From: Caldilineaceae bacterium
GTDB lineage: Bacteria > Chloroflexota > Anaerolineae > Caldilineales > Caldilineaceae
Direction: 5' to 3'
Assembly (NCBI GenBank): GCA_020846635.1
Contig: JADLDO010000054.1
Span: 243,656 to 307,655, forward strand
DNA length: 64,000 bases
Part shown: in pieces, positions 1 to 9,242 of the stretch
Numbering within the stretch: position 1 is the stretch's first letter
How the letters are laid out: each line of letters begins with the position of its first letter
Made by a program: the position numbers and the translations under genes
Notes under the pieces: model-generated
The model's input: the letters and a program-made list of their open reading frames with translations, nothing else
The model's database searches: none
Told to the model about the DNA's origin: nothing

Positions 1-952
1 TTGGGTTCAATGGGATCACATTGACATGACACAACAACGGTTGAAGCTTCTGGCCCAGCTCATGCGCCAGCTCGGCGCTGTCGTTGATGCCCTTCATCAG
101 CGCATACTCAAAGGTCACGCGCCGGTGCGTCTTGGCAATATAACGCTGCACCGATGCCAAAAGCTCATCCACCGGATAGCCCTTGTTGATAGGAACCAAT
201 TGGGTTCGCAATGCATCGTTGGGCGCGTGCAAGCTCACCGCCAAGCCGATTTGCAGCCCTTCCTCGGCCATGCGATCAATCATCGGCACCAGCCCCACAG
301 TGCTGAGCGTGATGTTGCGCGCACCCAGCCCAAACGCGCCGGGATCGGTCAATCTACGCAGCGCGCCCCACACATTCTTGTAATTGTGCATGGGTTCGCC
401 CATGCCCATCAACACAATGTTGGTCACACTGCTGGGTCGCTCGACCTCGGTCATGGGCAGCGCACCAGGGGTAGCCAGATAGCGCGCAAAATAGAGCACT
501 TGCGCCACAATCTCACCCGTGGTCAAATTGCGCGCCAGTCCCCCTTGTGCTGTCGCACAAAAGGTGCAGCCCATCGCGCAGCCCGCCTGGCTGCTGATGC
601 AGAGCGTGCGCCGCTTATCATAGAGCATCAGAACCGCTTCAATCGTCTGCCCATCGTGCAGTTGAAACAGAATCTTGAGCGTATCACCCGCCATTGACAC
701 CTGTTCCACAACCGGCGTCATGACGCTCAACGTAGCCTGCTGCGCCAACTGGGCGCGCAAATTCTGAGGCAAGTTGCTCATCTCCTCAAAATCAGCGGCA
801 TAACGCTGGTAGATCCACTCCCAGATCTGGCGGGCGCGATAAGCAGGCTGGCCCAATCCTTTGACAAATTCAGTTAACTCATCCAACCCCATCTCCAACA
901 GAGAAACACGACTCTCTGCCTCCGATGGTGTCAATAATGGTATTATGTTCAT
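1..952 (-). CDS. rlmN: 23S rRNA (adenine2503-C2)-methyltransferase RlmN, 3' end cut by window edge
   Basis: Radical-SAM dual-specificity RNA methyltransferase that makes m2A at 23S rRNA A2503 and tRNA A37. About 317 residues are visible; the family is about 350, so only the C-terminal tail lies outside. The radical-SAM cluster motif CAMGCTFC supplies cysteines at about residues 125, 129 and 132. The GMGEPMHNY segment and the SLHAPND segment are typical of RlmN. The chosen ATG at 952 gives an N-terminus aligned with RlmN (SLLEMGLDEL before the helical region). No clear ribosome binding site precedes it, and a -10 box lies only about 6 bases upstream, so the mRNA may be leaderless. Identity is certain; the start is likely. 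Confidence 0.95.
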   Translation of the reverse strand, partial: MNIIPLLTPSEAESRVSLLEMGLDELTEFVKGLGQPAYRARQIWEWIYQRYAADFEEMSNLPQNLRAQLAQQATLSVMTPVVEQVSMAGDTLKILFQLHDGQTIEAVLMLYDKRRTLCISSQAGCAMGCTFCATAQGGLARNLTTGEIVAQVLYFARYLATPGALPMTEVERPSSVTNIVLMGMGEPMHNYKNVWGALRRLTDPGAFGLGARNITLSTVGLVPMIDRMAEEGLQIGLAVSLHAPNDALRTQLVPINKGYPVDELLASVQRYIAKTHRRVTFEYALMKGINDSAELAHELGQKLQPLLCHVNVIPLNP

Positions 953-958
953 TGCTTT

Positions 959-988
959 ATTATAGTGCAGCCCACGCCGCCCGGTCAA
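959..988 (-). promoter_or_regulatory. Sigma70-type promoter for rlmN
   Basis: On the minus strand a TTGACC -35 box (983-988) is followed by an 18-base spacer and a perfect TATAAT -10 box (959-964). Transcription would begin at about 952-953, which is the rlmN start codon itself, so this promoter implies a leaderless or nearly leaderless message. Confidence 0.55.
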
Positions 989-1044
989 AAGATCGCCGCC
1001 ACCCAGAGCAAGCCACTCAGAGGGGTGGCCCTACAACACGCACT

Positions 1045-1878
1045 TTACACACTTACGCCATCCGCCACGCGGAATGCCTCCAACAACTGTGGCAGCCCCG
1101 GCACGACCAAATGGGGTGGGCGATCCATCGCGGCAAACTCACTTGCCGTTGTCACCCCGGTTGTCACCCCGGCGGTCATCATCCCCAACTCCAACGCGCC
1201 TGAAATGTCTGTTTCATAGCGATCCCCCACCATCAAGGTCGTGGCAGGCACAGTGCCTACGCGCTGCATCGCCTGTTCATACATCCCCGGATAAGGCTTG
1301 CCCACATATTCGGGCCTTTTGCCGGTCGCCGTGGTCAAGAGCGCCACCAGGCTGCCCGTCCCCGGCACTTGGCCGCGCTCTGTCGGCAGGGTCGGGTCAG
1401 AGTTGGTCGCAACAAAGCGCGCGCCATTGCGAATCGCCAGCGTCAGATCGGTGAGGATGCTGTAATTCAACCCAAAAAAGATGGTTGCCACCACCACCTC
1501 GGCGGCAAAGGGATCGGTCACCAACTCAAAGCCCTTACTGAGCAACTGGTCACGGATCGATTGCTCCCCCATCATCAGCACCCGAGTCCCCGTGGGAACC
1601 TGCTGCGCCAGCCAATTGGCGGTCGCCTCGGCGCTGCCCAGGATATGCTCCGGTGCGACATTGACCCCCATGCCCGCCAGTTTTTCGCTAAAGTTGGCAG
1701 AAGTGCGGCTCGAATTGTTGGTCACACAGAGCCAGCGCCGCCCACTGCGATCCAGATAGTCCAACAACTCTTGGACACCGGGCAGCCCCTGGTTGCCGAC
1801 ATACAGCACGCCATCCATATCCAATAGCACCGACTCCACACCCTTCAGGATCGCTGCATGTTCAATCCATGTAGCCAT
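1045..1878 (-). CDS. HAD-superfamily IIA phosphatase (NagD/phosphoglycolate phosphatase-like)
   Basis: Cytosolic haloacid-dehalogenase phosphatase of subclass IIA, the group that contains NagD, AraL and phosphoglycolate/4-nitrophenyl phosphatases. Motif I DMDGVLY is at residues 20-26 (both Asp present), motif II TNNSS at 53-57, the NSDPTLP segment near 159, the motif III Lys in GKP near 194 and motif IV GDRYETD at 218-224. The reading frame is open to 2001, but the ATG at 1878 is preceded by GGAGAAG at the right spacing and starts at the family's usual point, giving 277 residues. The substrate cannot be read from sequence. Confidence 0.9.
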   Translation of the reverse strand: MATWIEHAAILKGVESVLLDMDGVLYVGNQGLPGVQELLDYLDRSGRRWLCVTNNSSRTSANFSEKLAGMGVNVAPEHILGSAEATANWLAQQVPTGTRVLMMGEQSIRDQLLSKGFELVTDPFAAEVVVATIFFGLNYSILTDLTLAIRNGARFVATNSDPTLPTERGQVPGTGSLVALLTTATGKRPEYVGKPYPGMYEQAMQRVGTVPATTLMVGDRYETDISGALELGMMTAGVTTGVTTASEFAAMDRPPHLVVPGLPQLLEAFRVADGVSV

Positions 1879-2012
1879 GACTTCTCCATCTGTTTCTAAC
1901 GATTTTGATAAATTTGATTTGCAATCATTGGTTAAGAACTTGAGTCTATCATAAAACGGGGCGAGCGGTATTTGCACCGTTCGCCCCATCAATTCGCCCA
2001 AGTTAGGTTGCT

Positions 2013-3296
2013 TTATTCCGCAGCAGCCACGCGCGTACCCTCCTCACGCGTGGTCGCCACCTCATCGGGACACAGCCCTGTCAGCCCGCACCACTGCTCC
2101 TGTGTATAGGCCCAGCCTGTGCCAAAGCCCTTGCCCATCCACGCGTAGCCACTTTGCGCTACCGTACCCGCTTGGCTCCAGCCCTGTTGCATGCCCGACC
2201 ACGCCGCTTCCCCCGTACGCGCCAGCCAACCGGCCTCGCCTGCCACGGTCGCAGTCGCTTCTTGCTCAACACCCAAAGCTGGTGAGGCCACATCCGCGCC
2301 CACCGTCACCGAGCTGCCATCGGGCGCGTCAAAGGGAACAAAGAGCTGTGCCTGGGCTCCCGAATCAAACCACTTTTGCGGCTCCAGCGCCGAACGTGCG
2401 CTGCCCGACAGCATCAGCCCCGCCGGGCCGATCACCGCTTGCCCTTGCGCCAGGAGTGGCGTGGCATCCACCTGTAACCACTTGCCCACCAAGCCGCCAT
2501 CCATCCGGTACTCGCCCGCAAGCGTCAGTTTCGGCTCGATGTCGCGGCCAAGCTGCCCCTGCACATGAACAAGCACGCTTTGATGCAGCGGCAGATCGGT
2601 CGGCAGCCAGCCGCTTTCGCCTATCGGCCCCAATGCCTCGCGAATAAAGGCCATTTGCCCATCGGTGTGCAAAGTCACCTGTCCATCAATAAAGACGAGC
2701 GGCTGCGCCAAATCCATGATGATCGTGGCGCGCTGCCCTGCCGGGGCGCTTAAAGCCATGCCCTGCGTCGCCAAATGCAGTCCCGCTTGCGCATCTACAA
2801 AGAAATAGCGGCGCTCGGCCTGCAAGGGCGCGTCCAGTTCCGCCAGTGCAGCACCGCGGTCATAGCCCACCGTCACCCGCGCGGGCGTCACCACCTGCCA
2901 ATCGCCCAGCAGCCCAAAGGTCGGCACAGGCGCAGCCGCGCTCCCGCGCAGCGCGGCGATTTTGCCCATCTCATCAAGCGTGATCACCAGGTCGGCATCA
3001 GCCAATGACAAATTGCCGGTCGGCAGCGTGATCGTCACCTCATCCTCAAGAGCAATCTCCGCTTTCCCCGGCAGTTGGCGCAACGCACTCTGCATAACAG
3101 AAAGCCACGCGCCTTGTGGCAGCCATGCCGCGCCCAGCCCCAAGTCTAATTCGGCGCGACAGACGCCATCGACACAGGTCAGCCCATAACGCTGATCTCT
3201 CTGCTGTGCAGACGGAGACATTGCCAGCGCCGGTTGCACCACCAGCAGCAAGACCATCCATGCCGTGACAACCGCAGCCATGATCCTTTTATGCAT
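2013..3296 (-). CDS. Secreted protein of unknown function
   Basis: I do not recognise a family. The first about 27 residues form a Sec signal peptide (short basic start, hydrophobic stretch, then QPALA before the likely cut). The mature part is about 400 residues, mostly beta-type sequence with no transmembrane segment, a CVDGVC cysteine pair near its start and a second pair (CGLTGLC) near its C-terminus. An extracytoplasmic beta-rich protein is likely. The ATG at 3296 directly follows an in-frame GTG at 3299, and a purine-rich AGGAAGG lies upstream. It is followed closely by the HAD phosphatase gene on the same strand and preceded by a small membrane protein gene. Confidence 0.7.
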   Translation of the reverse strand: MHKRIMAAVVTAWMVLLLVVQPALAMSPSAQQRDQRYGLTCVDGVCRAELDLGLGAAWLPQGAWLSVMQSALRQLPGKAEIALEDEVTITLPTGNLSLADADLVITLDEMGKIAALRGSAAAPVPTFGLLGDWQVVTPARVTVGYDRGAALAELDAPLQAERRYFFVDAQAGLHLATQGMALSAPAGQRATIIMDLAQPLVFIDGQVTLHTDGQMAFIREALGPIGESGWLPTDLPLHQSVLVHVQGQLGRDIEPKLTLAGEYRMDGGLVGKWLQVDATPLLAQGQAVIGPAGLMLSGSARSALEPQKWFDSGAQAQLFVPFDAPDGSSVTVGADVASPALGVEQEATATVAGEAGWLARTGEAAWSGMQQGWSQAGTVAQSGYAWMGKGFGTGWAYTQEQWCGLTGLCPDEVATTREEGTRVAAAE

Positions 3297-3327
3297 CACT
3301 CCTACCTTCCTCTACACAAGATCGGCT

Positions 3328-3567
3328 CTACACAGGATCAGATTGCGCCTCATCCTGCGCCTCCGCCAGATCCGTTTCGACATCCACTGCCGCGGTGGCG
3401 ACTGCCCAACTCACGACAAACCAGACCCCGCCACCGATCAACAAGGCCATGGCAATGCTGGCAGGATTCGGGGGCACAGTACCGCGTACAATGCCCACCA
3501 CCGTCAGCGCCAATGCCACCAGACCAAACGCCAGCCCAACCTTCAACGGCGTGCTAAGTCGTCCCAT
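3328..3567 (-). CDS. Small two-helix membrane protein
   Basis: 79 residues with two predicted membrane segments (about residues 9-27 and 38-60), a short GTVPPNP loop between them and an acidic cytosolic tail. It lies between recJ and the secreted-protein gene on the same strand with short gaps, so the three are probably co-transcribed. No function can be assigned; small proteins of this shape are common in Chloroflexota. Confidence 0.6.
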   Translation of the reverse strand: MGRLSTPLKVGLAFGLVALALTVVGIVRGTVPPNPASIAMALLIGGGVWFVVSWAVATAAVDVETDLAEAQDEAQSDPV

Positions 3568-3612
3568 TTCTACCTCGCTTGCCTGCTTTGTTCAACACTA
3601 AATACTACCCGC

Positions 3613-5406
3613 TCATGGATCTACATGGGGAGGTGTGCCAACCTCAATGGTCGCACCACTGCCGGCCCTGCGCATGTCTTGGACATTCAACTGGAGACTC
3701 TGGCGGCCTTGCCATTCGTTCGCCTCCAACTGGAACACCAAGTCCACGCGGTCGCCCACCTGCAATTCGTTGGCCCATTCCCCTTGCCGAAAAGCCACGG
3801 CATCCAGCACCGAACTCTGTGCATCCTGATCCACGATCATCTTCAAATGTTTCCCGCCCCCCACAGTCCGCAGATCGCGCACACGCAGATTGCGACAAAG
3901 CAGATGCGGGGTCGGGTTGTCATATCCCGTGGGCTCCAGGCGCGCAAGCTGCCCCAGCGCCCCCCACGTCAACTGCTCAAGCGTTGTCTCCGCATCAATC
4001 CATAACGTTGGGCGCAGGTCATCTCGTTCCCCCAACGTAGCCCCAGCCAGCGCCGTTAGCTCTGCTTGCAGCGCGGGTAGATTCTCGCTCTTGACGGTAA
4101 AGCCCGCCGCGCGACTGTGCCCACCGTGGCGCACCAGATAGCCACTGACCGAATCAAGCGCAGCGCTTATGTCAAATTCAGCAATGCTGCGCGCGCTGCC
4201 GCGTGACTCCAGCGGCCCTTCCTCCACGACAATCGCAGGACGGTAGAAACGATCCGCAAGCTTGCCCGCCACCAGCCCGACAATTCCCGCGACAATTTCT
4301 GGGCTGTGGACAAAGATCATCGGCGCGTTGGCATTTCCATTCAGTTGTTCTTCAGCCGCCGCTTGCGCCTGATCGGTCAACGCCTTACGCTGGTTGTTGA
4401 GTGACTCTAACTCCGTCGCCAGGGTATACGCTTCGGTCACATCCGTTGTCCGCAGCAGTCGATAGGCCACTTTCGCATGGGCCAGCCGCCCGGCAGCATT
4501 GATGCGCGGGCCGAGCCGGAACGAGATCGCGGTCGTATCGACGCTCCCTGGGCGCAGGTCGGATTGGAGCAGCAGCGCTTCCAGCCCTGGGCGCTGGGTG
4601 GCGTTGAGCTGTGCCAGGCCCCGGCGCACTAACGAACGGTTATCTCCAAGCAGCGGCATCATATCCGCCACCGTCCCCAGCGCGACCAGATCGAGCAATT
4701 CCTGCTCAAGTTCCGCGGCTCGATCCCCATCAATGGTCGCATTGGGCAAATCCACTGCCGCGCGCAAAACCGCTTGGGCCAGCCGGTAGGCCACACCCAC
4801 ACCGGCCAAGCGCGTTGCCGGATTGGGAACGTCTTCGCGCTGCGGGTTAATCACGGCAAGGGCGGGTGGCAGCGTCGGGCCAATGGAGTGGTGGTCGGTG
4901 ATGATTATATCCATACCCAACTGCTGTGCGTAGGCCACTTCGGTCACGCTGCGAATTCCGCAGTCCACCGTGATCAAGAGGTGGGCCTTCTCTGCAATTG
5001 CGCTCAACGCATCGAGGTTCAGCCCATAGCCCTCATCGACACGATCCGGTATGTAAGGCCCTACGCGCCCCCCTGCCGCCTGCAGCGCGTTCACTAAAAG
5101 CGCCGTGGCACAGACCCCATCCGCGTCAAAATCGCCATAGACACAGATCGTCTCCTGCCGTTCAATGGCCTGGAGAATCCGCTCCACGGCGGGCCGCATA
5201 TCCGCCAGTTGATAGGGGTTTTCCAACACAGCATCCTCGCTCACCAGAAAATCCGCCACGCCCGTTTCGGATCGCATGCCGCGATTATAGAGCACCTGCA
5301 AGAGCAGCGGGTGTTCAGGAATGGAGCGCAGGAACTTGTCTGGCGCAGGTGGATAAAGTTTCCAATGTTTTCCCTGCCTGGTTGGCGGGGTCTGTTCATC
5401 GCTCAT
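3613..5406 (-). CDS. recJ: Single-stranded-DNA-specific exonuclease RecJ
   Basis: 5'-3' ssDNA exonuclease of the DHH family, acting in RecF-pathway recombination and mismatch or base-excision repair. The catalytic motifs are present: DFDADG at residues 92-97, VDCGIRS and TDHHSIG shortly after. The DHHA1 domain is recognised by GSARSIAEFDIS and RHGGHSRAAGF further on. A C-terminal OB-fold (about 480-590) completes the protein. At 597 residues it is full-length for the family. The ATG at 5406 directly precedes a typical RecJ N-terminus. Confidence 0.95.
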   Translation of the reverse strand: MSDEQTPPTRQGKHWKLYPPAPDKFLRSIPEHPLLLQVLYNRGMRSETGVADFLVSEDAVLENPYQLADMRPAVERILQAIERQETICVYGDFDADGVCATALLVNALQAAGGRVGPYIPDRVDEGYGLNLDALSAIAEKAHLLITVDCGIRSVTEVAYAQQLGMDIIITDHHSIGPTLPPALAVINPQREDVPNPATRLAGVGVAYRLAQAVLRAAVDLPNATIDGDRAAELEQELLDLVALGTVADMMPLLGDNRSLVRRGLAQLNATQRPGLEALLLQSDLRPGSVDTTAISFRLGPRINAAGRLAHAKVAYRLLRTTDVTEAYTLATELESLNNQRKALTDQAQAAAEEQLNGNANAPMIFVHSPEIVAGIVGLVAGKLADRFYRPAIVVEEGPLESRGSARSIAEFDISAALDSVSGYLVRHGGHSRAAGFTVKSENLPALQAELTALAGATLGERDDLRPTLWIDAETTLEQLTWGALGQLARLEPTGYDNPTPHLLCRNLRVRDLRTVGGGKHLKMIVDQDAQSSVLDAVAFRQGEWANELQVGDRVDLVFQLEANEWQGRQSLQLNVQDMRRAGSGATIEVGTPPHVDP

Positions 5407-5585
5407 ATTGGCACAACACTCTTCTTGACCAGGCTTGTCCCAGGGTTCAGGCGCATGTCAATTTGATCGGCTCAGACCGAATTATAGCGGTCGTTCCCCG
5501 GCTCGCCAAACATACACGACCAGGCAAGGCACAAAAGTTCTATTTCATGCTTTGCCCGACTTGGTGACTGTGGTAAGCTACAGCC

Positions 5586-7031
5586 ATGTCCGAGATGCAA
5601 GATCGCCTTCGCCGTCTTGTCAACATGCGCCCGCAGCGCACGCGTCCAAACTCATCGCTTACCGATGCGGAGTTTAGCGCGGATGTTGACCTGTACCCTG
5701 ATGAGATTGCCCCCTCTCCGCTAGACGCCCGCGCAGAGGATGAGGCGACAGAGCGCTTGCTGCCGCTCCATCGCCTTGTGCCTGGCTATGAAGTGGTCAA
5801 CTCGGCTGGCGTCTGCTATTGCACCGTCCAGTCATTTCCGCTGGAGGAACTCCGCGGCCCCCATGCCTTAGGCAGCCTGTTGGATCTGCCCCCCGCGCTC
5901 TTTCACCGTTTCCATCCTACCTTTGGTCTAGGCGAGATGACGGACTACCGTCGCGCGGCCTTTATCGACACAGAGACAACGGGGCTGGGGGGTGGGGCCG
6001 GGGTCTACTGCTTTATGGTCGGCGTGGGCAGCTTTGAAGCCTACCAGCCCTACACCCCTGCCGAGCTACCCGCTGCACCCGACCCCAACGCCACACCGAC
6101 CCACTTTGTTGTGCGCCAGTTTTTCATGCGTAACCCTGCCGAAGAAGGTGCGCTGCTGGTAGCCCTGGCCGATCACCTCGCATCCTACGAAATGACCGTC
6201 ACCTTCAACGGGCGCTCATTCGACCTGCCTTTGCTGCGCCTGCGCTATACGCAAAATCGCCGCTTCCTGCCCATCAACCGGGATGCAGCCCTCTTACACG
6301 CAGACCGGCCCCATCTCGATCTGCTCATGCCCGCGCGCAAAGTATGGAAACGACGCCTGCAAAGCTGCCGGTTGATCAACCTGGAACAAATGATCCTGGG
6401 TCTACAGCGTTCCGAACAGGATGTACCGGGGTATATGATTCCAGAGTTGTACCAACATTATGTCCACACAGGACAGGCCGATGCCATGCGCCGCGTCTTT
6501 TACCACAATCACGAAGACATTGTGACGATGGTCGCGCTGGCAGATCATCTCAGCCGCGCCTTTGGGGAGACACCGGCACCCACGGCCACCGTACAAGGGC
6601 TGGATTGGGCGAGCCTGGGCCGCGCCCATGAGCGCGCCGGCGATCTTGCCCAGGCTGAAGCGGCCTACAACCATGCCCTGGAGAGTGTACGCAGCCCCGC
6701 CGACCGCAGCGATCTCCTGCGCGCGCTTGCCGATCTCTATAAGCGTCAAGGACGTTGGCAGCAAGCCATTGAGACATGGCAGGATTGGATCACTTCCGTA
6801 CCTGGCAGTAATCCTACTCCTTATGTCGAGTTAGCCAAGTATTATGAATGGGAAGCGCGCGATCTGGATCAGGCTGAAATGTGGACAGCCTGGGCGCTGC
6901 ACAATCTACAAAAAGCACATCCGGGCGCGCGCCGCCCAAGCGATCAGCGCGACCTGGAACACCGCTTGGAGCGCATCCGGCGCAAACGCTCGGCCCCCAA
7001 TGGTTCTTCCGGCGCATCGTCCCCCGGCTAG
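5586..7031 (+). CDS. YprB-like RNase H-fold exonuclease with C-terminal TPRs
   Basis: The central part is the RNase-H-like DEDD exonuclease domain found in Bacillus YprB: AFIDTETTGLGGGAGVYCF supplies the first Asp and Glu (about residues 125-145), TFNGRSFDLPLLRLR the next Asp, and HNHEDIVTM the final motif. Residues about 350-460 form two or three tetratricopeptide repeats (LGRAHERAGDLAQAEAAYNHALE is typical), so the protein may dock to a partner. It is divergent from recJ, with a shared upstream region of about 180 bases. Nucleic-acid 3' exonuclease activity is expected, but the substrate is unknown. Confidence 0.8.
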   Translation: MSEMQDRLRRLVNMRPQRTRPNSSLTDAEFSADVDLYPDEIAPSPLDARAEDEATERLLPLHRLVPGYEVVNSAGVCYCTVQSFPLEELRGPHALGSLLDLPPALFHRFHPTFGLGEMTDYRRAAFIDTETTGLGGGAGVYCFMVGVGSFEAYQPYTPAELPAAPDPNATPTHFVVRQFFMRNPAEEGALLVALADHLASYEMTVTFNGRSFDLPLLRLRYTQNRRFLPINRDAALLHADRPHLDLLMPARKVWKRRLQSCRLINLEQMILGLQRSEQDVPGYMIPELYQHYVHTGQADAMRRVFYHNHEDIVTMVALADHLSRAFGETPAPTATVQGLDWASLGRAHERAGDLAQAEAAYNHALESVRSPADRSDLLRALADLYKRQGRWQQAIETWQDWITSVPGSNPTPYVELAKYYEWEARDLDQAEMWTAWALHNLQKAHPGARRPSDQRDLEHRLERIRRKRSAPNGSSGASSPG

Positions 7032-7374
7032 GCCCTTCTGTATCTTTCTGTATCCTTTCTGGCTCTCCTCTGCCATCCATCATCTTGCGATTCCCACAAT
7101 TAACCTCGCACTTACCTCTGTGACCACTCCTCTCCTGTCTATTGATCCTGTCGCTTAGGTAGGGTATATCCCCACTTGTATCGGCAGCACAGACCCCTAT
7201 CTATCGTAAATCGACGTGAGAACAGGTATCCTGCACACAACAAAGTGATACACCGCAACGAACGACTTAGCGAACTGTCTAGTGAACACCAAAAGTATCG
7301 GCCCAACAATTCTTTGCCAAAGCATGCAAGATCAACGCCGCTGAAACTGTCTGATTAGATATGAGGTAGCCATT
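7032..7374 (+). other. Intergenic stretch without a recognised gene
   Basis: This 343-base gap holds only short, unlikely frames. I see no hairpin with a U tract and no tRNA. A GAGGT ribosome binding site close to its right end (about 7362) serves the next gene. Confidence 0.4.
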
Positions 7375-7761
7375 ATGAGCGTCCCCACATCAACCGTCAC
7401 TGTTGTCCTAGCGAATCGACCTCGTCTTTTCCGTGAGCTTCTCCAGCACGCGTTGAACACCGCCTCACCTCAATTCGAAGTGATTGAGGTGGCTGATGCA
7501 GCGCCTGCGGCTTCGGTCTTACGTGACGCACACTGGATAGTTGTAGACGAGGATTCCGCTACAGCCGTAGCGAAGATGAGTGTCAACCATCCTCATTTGG
7601 GCATTCTTGCCCTAGAAGGGCGAGGCAGCCGGGCACGCGTTCTCGCCCCTGCCGAACATGCCGCAGAGTGGCAGCAGCTTTCCGACGTGCCCACGCTTTC
7701 AACGCTTTTTGAACTGCTGTCGCAAGTGCCGGCGCGCCAATCGAAAAAGCTTGCACAGTAG
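7375..7761 (+). CDS. Receiver-like (pseudo-receiver) domain protein
   Basis: 128 residues. The N-terminal pattern TVVLANRPRLFRELLQHAL resembles the start of NarL/FixJ-type receiver domains, and the hydrophobic strand IVVDED followed by LGILALEG resembles the strand carrying the phospho-acceptor and the next strand. The rest is shortened, with no conserved Lys-Pro motif and no DNA-binding helix-turn-helix domain, so phosphorylation is doubtful. It is preceded by GAGGTAGCCATT before the ATG. It sits about 200 bases before the baeRF gene on the same strand. The assignment is fold-level only. Confidence 0.5.
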   Translation: MSVPTSTVTVVLANRPRLFRELLQHALNTASPQFEVIEVADAAPAASVLRDAHWIVVDEDSATAVAKMSVNHPHLGILALEGRGSRARVLAPAEHAAEWQQLSDVPTLSTLFELLSQVPARQSKKLAQ

Positions 7762-7966
7762 AAGCTTGCCCAGCAATTGCCAAGAACCAGGAACAATATC
7801 GAGTGACATCCGGTTGCCCCGAATCAATCACCAGAATCAATAGCCAGAATTAGACGTAGGGCTGGATGTCTTTTCGCCCCGTCGATGCGGTGCGCAGCAC
7901 ATTCACAGCCGGAGATGCTCCTGCAAGCCGCATAGCATAGTCAAGGCAATCATATCAGGAGCCACC

Positions 7967-9202
7967 ATGAACGAATATTTTAGCTTTAATGATCTAGAAA
8001 CACTCATCGCCCACCAGGGCAAGCCCGCAGTATCCATCTATCTCCCAACCTCTCGCATCCCCACACGCGTTCAAGCCGAGAGTCTCCAATTTAAGAATCT
8101 ACTGCGCGAAGCAGAAGAGCAGCTCGCGCAGTTTGATCTGCGCAGCACTGTCATTCGTGAGATGTTGGGGCCGGCACAGGATTTGATTAGGGATGCAGAG
8201 TTCTGGAGACATCAAAAGGATGGCTTGGCGGTTTTCATCGCCGAGAATACGTTCCTACGCTATCAACTGCCCTACAGCTTTGAGACAAAGCTCATGGTCG
8301 CCGAGAGCTTCCATGTAAAACCACTCATCCCCTACTTGACCAACGATGGGACCTTCTATATCCTGGCAGTGAGCCAGAACGATGTACGTTTGCTGCGCGG
8401 GAGCCGCTTCTCAGTGGATGAAGTGGACGCAGACACCTTCCCTACCAGTTTGGCCGAGGCGTTGCGCTTTGACGAGCCGGAAAAACAGCTCCAGTTCCAT
8501 ACCTCCACGTCTACACCAGGGTCCGGCAGACGGGATGCGATCTTTCATGGTCACGGCGGTGGCGCCACCAATGATGACAAAGAGCGAATACGACGATTCT
8601 TTGATCAGATCGACCAGGGCCTGCGCGAATTCTTACAGGATGAGACCGCGCCCCTGGTCTTTGCGGGCGTTGATTATCTTCTGCCGATCTATCGAGAGGC
8701 CAATACCTACCCGCATCTGGTAGAATTAGGCATCTCTGGAAACCCGGAGAGCCTGCGCGAAGAGGCGTTGCACCGGGAGGCATGGCGGATCGTTGCCCCC
8801 ATCTTCGCGGCGGCCCAAGTGGCAGCCATTGAGGAATATCAAAACCTGATCGCGACAGGGCGCACAGCCACAAACCTGCAAAAGCTAGTGCCTGCTGCCG
8901 ACCAGGGCCGAGTCGGTACGGCCTTTGTGGCACGCAACGACGTCGTATGGGGAGTCTACGATGCGGAGAAACAGCAGGTCGAGATACACGAAGCGTATTC
9001 GCCCCACAACCGCGATCTGACGGATCTGTTTGCCGTCTATACCATCCTGCGTGATGGCGCGGTCTATGTGCTGGACAACACGGAGATGCGCAAGCAGTTT
9101 AATCCGAATGTTCCAGCGGAAAAAAGCAGCGAGGAGATGCGCGAGGAAGCGCATGGCGAACCACCTGCAAAACCCGTGGCCGCGGCAATCTATCGTTATT
9201 AA
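7967..9202 (+). CDS. baeRF family 3 protein (bacterial archaeo-eukaryotic release factor-like)
   Basis: 411 residues matching the bacterial archaeo-eukaryotic release-factor-like (baeRF) proteins, family 3 as I recall it. Hallmarks include FHVKPLIPYL (about residue 105), FYILAVSQNDVRLLRG (about 130), QLQFHTST, the PLVFAGVDYLLPIYREANTYPHL block (about 225-250), GNPESLREEALHREAW, and a C-terminal GAVYVL segment. These proteins are proposed to act on stalled ribosomes or in stress responses, but no member of this subfamily has an established role that I know of. The start codon follows AGGAGCCACC, a good ribosome binding site. Confidence 0.75.
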   Translation: MNEYFSFNDLETLIAHQGKPAVSIYLPTSRIPTRVQAESLQFKNLLREAEEQLAQFDLRSTVIREMLGPAQDLIRDAEFWRHQKDGLAVFIAENTFLRYQLPYSFETKLMVAESFHVKPLIPYLTNDGTFYILAVSQNDVRLLRGSRFSVDEVDADTFPTSLAEALRFDEPEKQLQFHTSTSTPGSGRRDAIFHGHGGGATNDDKERIRRFFDQIDQGLREFLQDETAPLVFAGVDYLLPIYREANTYPHLVELGISGNPESLREEALHREAWRIVAPIFAAAQVAAIEEYQNLIATGRTATNLQKLVPAADQGRVGTAFVARNDVVWGVYDAEKQQVEIHEAYSPHNRDLTDLFAVYTILRDGAVYVLDNTEMRKQFNPNVPAEKSSEEMREEAHGEPPAKPVAAAIYRY

Positions 9203-9242
9203 CCGCGCACAAATTGCCGGATCATAGAATGATCGAGTGTCA

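Noticed and set aside
26..697. 223-codon plus-strand frame at the left edge
   Set aside because: It is antisense to rlmN, which shows radical-SAM motifs on the minus strand.
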